From assembly GCA_030762175.1 (NCBI GenBank), contig CM060846.1:305322512-305386511 (forward strand): 64,000 nt of DNA, in the 5' to 3' direction. The notes under the pieces are model-generated. The model searched no databases and was not told the origin of the DNA. It worked only from the letters and a program-made list of their open reading frames with translations. This DNA comes from Metallyticus violacea. Lineage: Eukaryota > Arthropoda > Insecta > Mantodea > Metallyticidae. Below are positions 46,998 to 57,718 of the stretch, one piece after another; position 1 is the first letter of the stretch; the number at the start of each line of letters is the position of its first letter. A program made the position numbers and the translations under genes.

Positions 46998-47723
46998 GAG
47001 CTACCTGTTAGCCGCCGCTTTATATTTCCAGATAGTCTAAGTGACAGTTACAAGATGAACGAAGAGCGACGCAAATGAGAAACGCACCTGTGCGAATCCT
47101 GCTCGTTTCCAAAGTGTTAATAAAATATTTCCTGTCACAAGTATACCCCCCCCCCCCCCGGTGTGCTATTCAAATAATTTTTATTCAATGTTTCTTTTCG
47201 CAACTGTTTACTTTTCCTTACCATTTTATTATTTGTTTTTCGCTTTGAGTTACTAGTTTGGAAACGATTAATCACTTTGCCTTACTGCAGTTATTGGTGC
47301 ACTACTGAGTTCTTTTGCAGCATTTAGAACAATGACATCTATGCTGTGGACGAAACAGTAATTAAAAAGTTTTCTGCGAGGAAGCTGTTTAGCTATCCGC
47401 AAATTGGTAGCCAAGGACGTAAAATAGAAAGGTGCTACCCCGTATAGAGGAGGACCTTCCTTTATTTTAGGACTGTACTACACAAGAACGCTATTCCTGA
47501 AATAATTATTCAAGCAATAATTTTCTTTGTATATTTTGTCCATAATAGGAATAAAAACAATATTAATTATTTTAACTTTCTATAGACGGAATGCATTTTT
47601 ATTGTAGTCGTGCTATTATTAGATATATTACAATATCTACTAACAGCTAAACTGACATTCGTTTTCGTTATACAAAACTCAAAGACCTTACTTCTTTCAT
47701 ATGCTGCATTACTTCATAAACTG
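46998..47723. other. Non-coding stretch with C-run
   Basis: A run of about 14 C at 47146-47159. No gene was seen. Confidence 0.45.
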
Positions 47724-47973
47724 ATTCACGGGTGGCCAAGGTCATTAAGGCACGGACTTGGAAGCAGGATATCAGGAGTTCGTTTCCCGCCAGGTACATC
47801 CTACCTGGTTTTCTCAATCCTCATAATTGGCATATACCAGAAAGGTACCCTAAATTTAAGCCTGGAATACTTTTTTCTTTTAAAATAATAAGTTTCAAAT
47901 TTATTATTCATCTTGTGTATCATCAGTGTCCCCCGCCTGTGGTGCCTTAGCAGTAAAAATGGAAGTTTAACAA
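47724..47973 (+). mobile_element. SINE-1 copy, 5' end clipped
   Basis: It starts within the head at 'cacgggtggccaaggtcatt'. B-box-like GGAGTTCGTTTCCCG, 'aggtaccctaaatttaagcc', 'gtgtcccccgcctgtggtgc' and an A-rich tail are present. Confidence 0.85.
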
Positions 47974-48067
47974 ACAAAAAAAAAAATCTTCATAAGTAAC
48001 CATGATCTGTAGACCACTGTAACGAACGGGTGTGAGATGAACCTATAGTAAAAGCGCAAAGAACTCT

Positions 48068-48350
48068 TGTCGGTTCTGGTGGTCTAGTGGTAACCATAAT
48101 TGCCTCATAAACCCAAGATTGCGGGGTTCAATCCCGGCCAGGGTCGATGCGGGCGTAAAAATCCTATGGCTTCTTTCGGAAGGAAGGTAAAGCCGTGGGT
48201 TCCGTGTCGTAGATTTACGGCAGGTAAAAGAACCTCAAGCCTGAAAGAAGAGGATCTGAGCAAAATTTAACGGCCGTTTCACGCCATGAATCGAAAGGGA
48301 CACTGAATGACCTGAGATGTTAAAGACCGTCCGTAAATAAAATAAATCAG
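48068..48350 (+). mobile_element. SINE-2 copy, full length, best tRNA head
   Basis: Reads 'gtcggttctggtggtctag', then 'gcctcataaacccaagat', B-box GGGGTTCAATCCC, 'ttcggaaggaaggtaaagcc', 'gtgtcgtagatttacgg', 'aagaacctcaagcctgaaag', 'cggccgtttcacgcc', and tail 'gaccgtccgtaaataaaat'. This gives the 5'-to-3' order of the family. Confidence 0.93.
48080..48134 (+). promoter_or_regulatory. Internal pol III A and B boxes of SINE-2
   Basis: A-box TGGTCTAGTGG (48080-48090) and B-box GGTTCAATCC (48125-48134), both close to the eukaryotic tRNA consensus. Confidence 0.65.
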
Positions 48351-49359
48351 TCAACGGAAGAATAAAAAATTGGCATAATTAAAAAGGTGCCACATTGGAC
48401 TTCCCATTCATTTCTTGGCGTATCATGCAAAATACTCATTTCAGTTAGAACTAATATTAGCCTTTACTGCTGTCTTGGGCGTACGTTTGCTATGGCCATC
48501 TGAAATGTAACTCAAATGGATAACAGCGTTAATCTACTGGGCTTCAGTTGCGTCTGCAGACAGGCAAATAGACAGCGTAGTGAATCCCTGCAATTCTCAA
48601 TTAGGGTTCTATAACAGCGCCAATACGCAATGCGAAATGCGACGTAGTAAGACTGCAGCACGACTGTATGGATTTGAGAGCACTGCTCATGTAGTTCTGG
48701 CAAATAAACAGCAACACAAAGAGGAGGCCTCAATTGAACTCATCACAAACGTTAGGATCAGTTTAAGATTTGGATAAGCCGTAGTTAGCACTTCTTTGCC
48801 ATTTTCCGAAAAGTAATAATTCAAACTGCTGAATTTTAAGAGTATTCATCTCGTTAACCGCATTTTGTTTATTTTAATTAATATTCCTTTCTTTAATTCC
48901 CATATAGATTTCTAAAAATATTACAGTGGTTAATATGTTCCATTTTACCCATTGGTAGGGAATGTTGGTCACTGTATTTTGCACCAATTGTTCAAATTGA
49001 GTTTTTATTGTGTCAAAGACATTTAAAGATAGTTATGACCCAGTTGATGTTGTTTTACAACTGTGTTCTTAGGATCCTTAAAACAAAAAACAAACAAAAA
49101 AAACACGATAGTGTGGTTTATAATTGTACTGGATGATTTTTCCTTCGCACGATCGCTTCAGGTGCATTTGGGCGCAGTTGACCGAGCTCTGCACTTCTCA
49201 TCTCAATCGCAAGTTTGAAAATCGGGCGGGAAGCCGGAGGGGAGGTCAGTGTGAGTTTAAACTCATGGAACGTACGGACGTGTTTTTGTGTGATATGCGA
49301 CAGTGTATTAAGAATTCATTAGGGTGCGCAATACATTGTGTTAATTACATTATTAAGGC
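48351..49359. other. Non-coding stretch
   Basis: Nothing was recognised before the transposase remnant. A plus frame open from 49124 runs into it without known motifs in its first 75 codons. Confidence 0.4.
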
Positions 49360-50298
49360 TCAATTCGGGTATTCTATTCCCCAAAGAATATTTATTTACG
49401 ATTCATACGTGTACAGAAAAAACATGTAATGCACGGCGATTGTTTCAAGAGATTCCCTGATATTCGGCTTTCAAGTCAAAGTTCGATTCAAAGTATGAAT
49501 TTAATGAAACGGCAAGTACAGTACTCACAGATAGACGTTAAATAACATTGAACATACTCTGGAACGTTCCCCTAAAAATCACCTTAAAGCCTTTCTAAGC
49601 AAATGGGTATTTCCTATTTCTTTGTTCGAACGGCTACAAAGCTACTAAGTTAGATCCATATTTAAAACGATTTACCCTGCATCGAAGAGTAGATTTTGTG
49701 AATGAACTGTGAATAGTGTGCATGACGGAGAAATTTATCCTAATCTATTTTCTTTACGGACAAATCTTGGTTCCACTTAAGAGGGTATGCTAATTCACAA
49801 AAAGCCGTTACTATAGTTCAGAAAAACTCAAACTGCATCACCAGGAACCCCTGTATGATCAAAAGATAGGAGTGTGGTGCTCCATAAGCGGCAAGAGAAT
49901 AATACGATCTACTTTTTTAAGAAACAATAGTGATAATTGTGTGCAGAATATTTTGCAACCCTTTTTCAGTGAATTAACTTACGGGATCGTAGGTTCGCGA
50001 TTTTCCAACGGCACATACAACCCATGTCACCTTACATGCAATTCGTGAAATATTCGATGATAAGAATCATTAATAACATGTGGCCTCCTCAGTATTCCAA
50101 TTTAACACCATGCGATTCTTATCTCTGGGGGCCATTAAAGACAAATGTACACACATTGCATAAACTGAAAAAGAACATTCGTGAAGTAATTTCTTCCATT
50201 TGTCAGAGGTAACTGCAGAGAGTAATGTTTAATTTCATAAGTTGATGCCAGAAATGTATGGGAAAAGAAGGGATGCAGTTCCAACATCTTCGTGCTCA
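49360..50298 (+). pseudogene. IS630/Tc1/mariner-type transposase, whole skeleton, heavily decayed
   Basis: Blocks in family order span nearly the whole protein. IPQRIFIYDSYVYRKN is the first helix of the N-terminal HTH (about 49377). LERSPKNHLK and SVHDGEIYP (49718) follow. FTDKSWFHLRGYANSQ holds the first catalytic Asp (codon 49759). KDRSVV..KR-ENN follows, then RDFPTAHTTHVTLHAIREIF with the second Asp (49999), WPPQYSNLTPCDSYLWGPLK with the third (50114), and RVMFNFIS..GMQFQHLR at the end. All three Asp codons survive. The last two lie about 37 residues apart, allowing for one frameshift. Many stops and shifts make it non-functional. It is the same family as 15.8-16.2 kb. Confidence 0.8.
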
Positions 50299-50456
50299 AT
50301 TAGGCTGAGTAAACGTACCTTTTAAGTGCTTTAAGTGTTACGCGACAGTCATAACTGCTGACCTTCCTTTCTACTTTTTATAGAGTTGAAAAATAAAAAA
50401 ATGTTTCCATGATATAGTGCTAAGAATATGTAAATACTGCGATGAACGGGAATAAT

Positions 50457-50754
50457 TGTTGATTTAGTTCATTTATGGACGCTCTTCAACATCTCAGGTT
50501 ATCAACGTCCCATTCAATTCAGAGCGTGAAACGTCGATAAATTTTGCTCAGAAACCTCTTCTTTCGGGCTTGAGGTTCTTTACCGTGCCGTATAAATGTA
50601 CGAAACGGGACCCAAGGCTTTACTTCCCTTCCGAAGAAAGCCATCCTTAGGATTTTTACATTCGGAAAAAATCCATCGACCCTGGCCGGGAATGAACCTG
50701 TGATTTTGGGTCTATGAGGCAAGTATAGTTACCACTAGACTACCAGGACCGACA
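50457..50754 (-). mobile_element. SINE-2 copy, full length
   Basis: Plus strand: 'ttatggacgctcttcaacat', 'attcagagcgtgaaacg', 'ttgaggttctttaccgtgcc', 'ttccgaagaaagcca', 'ccgggaatgaacctg' (reversed B-box), 'gttaccactagactacc' (reversed A-box). The flanks 'aacgggaat' / 'aacgggagt' may be an eroded target duplication. Confidence 0.9.
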
Positions 50755-51908
50755 AACGGGAGTCGGAAAGTATATAAGATTTTAATGTTCCTTTCAGTTA
50801 ATATAACTGAAACATTTTAATATTACATTTAAATTTATTTTCAATGCTCTATGCCTAAGTCGTATTCATCTTATGCTGTAAACAAAGTCCCACTCTCATT
50901 TGGTGATATATCAATATATTTTAAGCAGATGCTATGAGGTTATACACTCAGCAATATGTAAAAGCGTCTTAAATTTGATGGTAGCTGGAATTAAACTTGC
51001 CAGCGATTTTACATAAGTGTATTTGACGAAGTAAAAAATTATATTCATTTGTCAGCACTGAGAAAGAGTCCTGTTCCGGTGTACCATTGATATCGTATCA
51101 AAAGATCGTAACTGTTAATGGCTGGGAATTTCTTACAAAACATGCTACTTTGTAGAAAACCTGTTGGTGAAATTTGGCTGCCTAGGGTACGTGCCACCAA
51201 GCATTCTTTATCCTTGTTCAACTCCGTGACACACGTGTAGAGCATCACGTGGCTACAACCTGCTGAGCCATATGACTTATCCTGTCACTGAACGAGGCCA
51301 ATGTCAGGTGGAAATGCAGACGCTACAATCCTGGTAACTTCCATTATTTCGCTTGATGACAACCAAATCAGATTCCTTTAGACTACCAACCCAAATTATA
51401 ACAAATCATCTATAAAGCGAGCAGTTGACTGCGTCCTATTAATCGATTCTTGATGCATCTGAGCTCCTTATCTGTGCATTTCTCCATAGCATTTAAGTTA
51501 TCGCAATGAAAAAAGAAATATGTTCATGCAAGTTAAACTGAATAATCAGAAAGATCAAACGTGACCTATATCCGTCTTTCACGTTGGAGAAAAATTACAT
51601 ATACAGACCAATTACGTTTATTTATTATTTATTTTTTTTCAGGTGGATTGCATTAGGTCATCTAGTTACTGAGGTTACAATCAGGGTAATTCAAAAGCAC
51701 TTTCCTTCTCATAAAATCCGCACGTAATACTAGATAAAATATAAGCTGATTTGTCTACGTTCGTTTTATGTGCGCATACACACAGAAACTAATAATTATG
51801 AAAGCAAATAATCCATGATTATCAAAAATTAAAACTTGCATGACAACAGGGACTTATAAATGAAGATGCGGAAGCTTGACGAGAGATCTTCAAGCTTCTG
51901 TACCTTAT

Positions 51909-51909
<1 letters not shown>
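50755..51909. other. AT-rich stretch
   Basis: A weak tRNA-like pattern on the minus strand near 51.21-51.27 kb was not convincing. Nothing else was seen. Confidence 0.4.

Positions 51910-51955
<46 letters not shown>
51910..51955. repeat. (AAT)n microsatellite
   Basis: About 15 AAT units. Confidence 0.97.
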
Positions 51956-51957
<2 letters not shown>

Positions 51958-51984
51958 ATTTCGGGTCAAAACATTGAACCAAGT

Positions 51985-52110
51985 TCTCCTGGTGGGACTT
52001 AAAGTAGTGGTTCCCGTGTCATAGATTTAAGACACGTTTAAAAAACACATATCTAAGATAAAGGTCCCTGGACAAAATTACCGCACATTTCACGTACAAG
52101 TGAAATCACG
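51985..52110 (+). mobile_element. SINE-2 body fragment, diverged
   Basis: 'gtggttcccgtgtcatagat' and 'ttaagacacgtttaaaa', then 'gacaaaattaccgcacattt', follow the order of the SINE-2 body but lack the tRNA head. Confidence 0.5.
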
Positions 52111-52144
52111 CTAGATGACACTTGAAGCGATGGGCTAACCCCTA

Positions 52145-52157
52145 TCCTTCTGTAGGT
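52145..52157 (+). repeat. Target-site duplication, left
   Basis: TCCTTCTGTAGGT, repeated exactly at 52445-52457 on the other side of SINE-1. Confidence 0.9.
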
Positions 52158-52170
52158 AATGACATGAATG

Positions 52171-52444
52171 AATGGTGTTTAACGCCCGTTTTTGCTGCAG
52201 AGGCACCACAGGCGATGGGTACTGGTGATACATGAAATAAAATGATAAATTGGGAAAGGATCATTTTAAAGGAAGGAATCGTTCCAGGCCTAAGTTTAGG
52301 GTACCTCCCCGGTATTTGCCATTTATGAGGACTGAGGAAAACCTGGAAAAAACCTCAATCAGGGAAGACGATCCCGGCGGGTTTCGTACCCCAGACCTCC
52401 CGCTTACGAGTCCGCGCCTTAACGACCTCGGCCACCCATGGCGG
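52171..52444 (-). mobile_element. SINE-1 copy, full length, young insertion
   Basis: A complete minus-strand copy with head (plus strand 'cctcggccacccatggcgg'), reversed B-box 'gggtttcgtacccc', 'ggcctaagtttagggtacct' and tail 'aatggtgtttaacgcccg'. The 13-base perfect duplication around it and its closeness to consensus indicate a fairly recent insertion. Confidence 0.94.
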
Positions 52445-52457
52445 TCCTTCTGTAGGT
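52445..52457 (+). repeat. Target-site duplication, right
   Basis: TCCTTCTGTAGGT, identical to 52145-52157. Confidence 0.9.
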
Positions 52458-53505
52458 GCCGAGTATGACTGAATTCTAAAGGTTCATAAGGTCCGTTAGG
52501 ACCCGGAATAGGTCTTAGGCCGAAGCCTTTATGCTGATGATAAATAAATAAATATTTATAGTAATAAGTATCTATGGTTTAAAAGGATGAAACATAAAGC
52601 AAAACAAGGTACAGAATAAGAAATAATAATGCCTAATAACTTATTCAGAAGAAATTCTTCGTAAATGTGTGGATTTTCTGAGAATGTTAAGAGTATTTTA
52701 CATTTTTTTATTTGCGAGATAGGATCGTAATTGTCAATATGTATATTTTTTGCATTGAGAGTTTACTAAATTACTGAATATTTCATTCACAGTAATCTCA
52801 CAACTTTATTCGTCCTGAGTGTTCCATCTTCATTGATTTAAAGAATTATGTTGAAGCCATAATAGCACTAACATGTTCCGTGCATTTAGGCCTATAGAAC
52901 GCATTTGTTCATTTCTTTTTTCTTTTCTTTTCTTTCTTTCTTTCTTTCTTTTCTTTCTTTTTTTTTTTTTTTTGTCCCTCTACATATCTATGCAAGCTTA
53001 AGTAAATTTTGCTACAGGAAGAAGAGGGGGGGGGGGGAATGCGCTAAACCCAAAACACTTAAGATGCTAAAAAGTTCACATTTGGCGGTTAAATGAAGCC
53101 TAAAAGTTTTATAGCAATAAAATGCATCTGTGTATGTACATATGTGCTCTGTTCCGTGTTCGAACTGCATTATTCAAGGCTATGAACAAGATAAGAACTC
53201 ATTTCAAATGTTTCAAAGTCAACATTCCGTTGTGTTAAAATTTTAAGATATAAATAAAAATTTTCATTTAGACTCGGTAGTTTAAAGGGAAATCAGAAAA
53301 GGAAAGAAACAAAAATACTGACTCGTTTGTTTCGTCTTCAAGCCTGAGTTAACCAAGAGTTACGGTCTCTGGGCAAATAGCGCAGCTCCTTAACTAGGTT
53401 CCTTGATTACAATGTACTTTGTATCTAAAATGTTTAATTCTTGTAATAATTCACATAGACAGCTAGCTACAATCAGAGCAAAACGCTTCTCTAAAGCTGT
53501 TATTT
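52458..53505. other. AT-rich stretch with pyrimidine microsatellite
   Basis: It holds (TTTC)n/T-run at 52912-52973 and a run of about ten G near 53027. Hydrophobic frames through the T-run are artefacts. Confidence 0.5.
52912..52973. repeat. (TTTC)n / poly-T tract
   Basis: Repeated TTTC/CTTTT units passing into about 18 T. Confidence 0.92.
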
Positions 53506-53776
53506 TAATGTTTTATTACTGCATCATTACAGGCGGTGTATACTGGAGTGATGATAAATGAAATGAAGTACACAATGATAAACTAGGAAAAGAATTTTGA
53601 GGGAAGCAAGCATTCCAGGCTTAGGTTTAGGGTACCTCGCCGGCATTCGTCATTGATGAGGACTTAATGAAACCTGGGAAAAAAATCTAGTCAGGGAGGA
53701 AGGTCATGACGGGATTGGAACGACAAACCTATCTTCACGAATCCCTACTTTACCAAACTCCGTCACCCATATCGGT
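53506..53776 (-). mobile_element. SINE-1 copy, diverged
   Basis: Plus-strand landmarks are 'catcattacaggcggtg', 'gcattccaggcttaggttta', 'gggtacctcgccggcattcg' and the reversed head 'ccgtcacccatatcgg'. The B-box is damaged ('gggattggaacgacaa'). Confidence 0.8.
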
Positions 53777-54176
53777 CTCTACAGCTGTTGCCAGCATATT
53801 GTTTCTCGCAATACATCAAAACTATCCTAGACAACATTCCGGAGGCAGATTCTTATGCCTTTTGAACTTTTTCTGCAAAATTTGCATTATTCTTTCGTTC
53901 TGGAGTGGTGGCGTGCAAAATTCTGACCCACTCTGGCGGGGTTTTATTATCTCCTGAAAAAAATTCGCAAGTTTCGGGTGTTGTCCATTACCTATAATAA
54001 TCTTCTTCATATTAATGAACTAATACAAACGTTTAAAGCTAAGCTTCCGATAAAATGTATGAGTATGATGCAAGCAAGTATTGAAATTGCACAGCCCCAA
54101 CCAACTAGATCTTTGATCTTGAAAGTGATTGCTTGAAATTGTGTCTATTGTAAAAATCATGTTTGTTGCATATGCA
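53777..54176. other. Non-coding stretch
   Basis: Overlapping short frames on both strands, none recognised. Confidence 0.4.
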
Positions 54177-54335
54177 CTAGAATGCATTCTGTAAGCATAA
54201 TTTATAGTAACTAGCGTCAGCAACTTCATCAGCAACAACAGTATGTGGCAAGGGCTCTTTAGGAACTCGCCCAGCTGATTTAGTCCACTGCCTCTGGGAG
54301 TAAAGTTCAAAACTTGCAACGGATCCTGCAAAAAT
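54177..54335 (-). other. Open segment behind a splice-acceptor-like site; possible PIF/Harbinger or exon remnant
   Basis: On the minus strand a T-rich tract ending TTTTTGCAG (about 54336-54328) precedes an open frame reading GSVASFELYSQRQWTKSAG and RVPKEPLPHTVVADEVADAS. 'PLPHTVVADE' resembles the 'PLPYVFVADEAF' block holding a catalytic Asp in PIF/Harbinger nucleases. The rest of that nuclease was not found upstream or downstream, so the match could be chance, and the acceptor could be chance too. Confidence 0.25.
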
Positions 54336-56975
54336 TAAAAAAAAATAAAACATCTGAACCATGAACATTTCCTTAATAATGCGAAAGTCTAGTTTTTATC
54401 GCAGTATTGGGGCAAATTGCAATATAATGTTATGGCTTTCGTCTGAAGAGTAACACACTGTCATGGGATACCTATTGCTGCGCTTATAACATTTACATGC
54501 GACATAACTGCAATGCAATCTAACCCCAACAGCTTCAATACACAAGCGCCATTGCCACGGTTTCCGATGAGAGGCGATCATTGATGGAAATTTCTAAATG
54601 TCACTCTTATTTTGCCGTTGTTAAAATTGTTCATCTAATGTAAGTATGTCTCTTTTACTACTATTTCTATTCTTATCAATCTAGGATTATAAAATGCATG
54701 CATTATAATAAGTCGCTGTTTACGTACTAATTGTTGCCCTCAGTATCACTTCCTCCCACACACACATATGAACTGGCTACCTTGAATCACAAGATCCCAA
54801 ACTGCGCGCCCTATGGGCTTCCCGGCCTCAGAAATCCGGCACAATACTATGTACCAATGGGAAATACCCACAAATTCATGATACTGTGAACTGGCATTGA
54901 ACCCAAAAAAGTTTTTTTTTTGTCTCTCTACATGAATTTCCTTCTTAAATTCGCATCCATATCATTCACACCCTGTCACTCGCAGAAGGGGTCACATTTC
55001 TTTTCCTCGCTGACTGTTTTAAGGCTGGTTCAAACCAATTCAATTTGGGCTTAAGTTATAATGATGTGGGAGTGAGCTGAGAATGACAATGACAAGCTCC
55101 TTTTGTAGTTTTGCTGCCTTAATTATTTCTAAAAGTACCAGTCTAAAGTGGAATCGGAATATCCAAATTTACGTTCTTGCAAGGAACGTTCCATATCGTT
55201 TTTGGTACACCTAGATAGGTGTAACGTAACGTTTAGCCGGGAGTGATAGCTTGCATTATTTAGAACGATTGCACATTTGTAGACAATTTACCAACATATA
55301 ATTAACAAGCCCGCAATAAAAGATATATGCCTGCATTCATTACCATGCGAGTTTGCCGATGTGCTTGCAGGAATACGGACACTCAGAAACCCAGCCTCAC
55401 TGTTTCCTGCGTGAAGAATCATAATAGGTTACCCGCGGAAAAAAATGTGTGCACGATATCGCAATGCTGATGCACGGACCACGTGAAGTTAAAATTTGTG
55501 TGTCAGTATTTAGTGTGTTTACTCATGCTTGCATATGTCATTAGTGCGGATGCACTGAATTTCGAGATGTAATTGCATCCGAACGATAAGCTATCACATC
55601 AAAAGACTGCCGGTTATGTTACGAGCGCGGCAATAATTTTCCAGAGTTTCGTACTTAAAATATTGAGCAGAAAGTATGAACATTTCCGTTTCTCGTGTTA
55701 TTAAGAATAACTGAAGGTGTCTTAATTAATAAATAAAGAACAAATTATTTACTCTCACTTCCACACCTAATCTCTGTTAGCACTAAACATGTACTGAGGA
55801 AGTTTGCACAGATGTGACAACGTTGTTTTCCTGTGTGAACTCCATGTACCTCATTCCTCATGAGTATCATATTAACGTAACATAAATAAGCAACTGCATA
55901 ACTGTATTTCAGTTTTAGGAAAAAGGGACATTAAGGCTTCCCAATAATATGGCAAGCTTTTTAATTGTTTACATCAGTAATGTACAAGGCAGTCCACGGC
56001 ATCCCTTTAATGCGTTCGAACCTTGGGCGGACAAAAACGATAAAAACATCCAGAATGTTATTACTAACCGCTTATGCAAATCAACAGCTTGCACCAAGCT
56101 ATCGGTGATGTTTAGCATCTATGCCGTAAGTTCTTTCAGATACAAAAGCTCTTACGACGCACCTATTGTTATATATTATAACCCTCTACTACTTTCTAAA
56201 GAATTCTGCAGTGGAAAGATGAAGCAAATGGCCAGTACGTAAACGTATTCTTTTTGCATAAAATTAACTCACCTAGATATAAGAGCTGCATGAAAAGATG
56301 GCTTTTTAGGTTGTTATTCCCGCTGTACTCTAGAAATAGAAAGAAAATCTGGAAGAAATGTCACCGAGGTTTAAGGTTGTGACGAATATTACACATTGAA
56401 CGGTATATTATCTCTGCTCCTCTCCTCTTTGCTCATGTTCGCATAAGGTCCTTTGAGACATTTCACTGCTTACTTTAAAACTTCACACTGATATATTAGC
56501 TGGGAAAAGTAACGTCAGAAACTAACTCGATGGAAGGAAACAAAAACACAACTGTCCACAGCGCAGCAAAGTGATTTCGCCGTGAGGAGTTGGAGGGGAG
56601 GTTAATTACCCTGCTGCGGTGAAAGGAAACCTATGTCGCGCTTCCATGGTTGAGCTGGTGTACAGAAAGCAGCGAGCGTAATCAGCTGTTCAGGAAGAAA
56701 GGTGAAAGGACGAAGACCGGTACAGCACTTCACTTTGGAGTAACTTAGTAGCGTTGGACTTCGGAGAGAGGAACGAAGGAGGAGAAACTTTGTTTTCCTG
56801 GGCCTTTTTTCAATCATGTCGCACGAATAGGCACTGTTTCACTTCCTAAATGTCAACCAGTAGCTTATTCTTTTCCAAGTCGTGCGTTAATGAAGTAACT
56901 ATAGTTAACTACTCAACTCCAACACACTCTTCCGTCATTTAACCAGCGTTTGAAATTATGCGTTAAAGTATAAAA
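54336..56975. other. Long AT-rich non-coding stretch
   Basis: A 97-codon plus frame (55949-56242) has mixed composition but no known domain. Nothing else was recognised. Confidence 0.4.
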
Positions 56976-57718
56976 TACAGGATCCTAATGAACACCGAAA
57001 TAATCATATAGAGAGAGGTATCTTAGACAAGCAAGTTGAGATAGGGAACTTAGAGTTAGAGGTTTCAAACTTACATGTTTGGGCTTAAAGTTTGAAAAGA
57101 GTATGAACATCACTGATTTTTACTTGCACCTTCAAGCATCCCATTTGACGCAAACGTCTATCAAAAGATTGAAATGTAACATATTATGGGTGGCTTCTAT
57201 TAGGGAATCTTTGTAGTTCTCAGCAGCTCTTACAGCACAACCTCTTGTTTCCTCATGCATATAGGCAAGTTCAGAGAACTGATTATTTTTCATTTCTTCA
57301 ATTTGCATTTATTTGACGAGTCATTTTACCTTAAGGGTTACAAAACAACCGTTGCACGACACAATTGACAGATATTTCGTAACAGAAAAAAAAGCAGAAT
57401 CGCGATTTTGTTTGTAACAACTGAATACCAATACGATTGGTGCAATCATGCACTTAGCCTGAACGTTTGTACATTATTCTGAAAATTATGTTCATTGGTT
57501 ATTTATTAACAGGCATGTTTATTTCGAATATTGAGAGGCGTGAAGCCATTCTAACACACCATTTACCGCTATTTAGCTTTAATATGCATTTCTGAGCACC
57601 AACTTTGCCCACAACTTCCGACATTTTACGTCTAAGACACAGAGTTCCTTATCTCAAATTACTTGCCTAAGACCGCTCTACATACAGAGCAGCAGTTGAT
57701 CATTAACACTCTGTATAA
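56976..57718. mobile_element. TIR element (family C, copy 4), short form
   Basis: The left end reads TACAGGATCCTAATGAAC, then 'atcttagacaagcaagttga'. The reverse complement of the right end reads TATACAGAGTGTTAATGATC, then 'gtcttaggcaagtaatttga'. Both start at a TA. At about 740 bases it has no coding motif, consistent with an internally deleted copy. Confidence 0.65.

Noticed and set aside
48072..48145. Possible functional tRNA gene
   Set aside because: The boxes are good, but the stems are incomplete and the sequence continues into the SINE-2 body shared with other copies.
51205..51275. Weak tRNA-like pattern on the minus strand (TGGCTCAGCAGG ... GAGTTGAAC)
   Set aside because: The B-box deviates and no second copy or stem pairing was seen.
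52905..53096. Frame reading FFFSFLSFFLSFLSFFFF
   Set aside because: Artefact of the TTTC/T tract.
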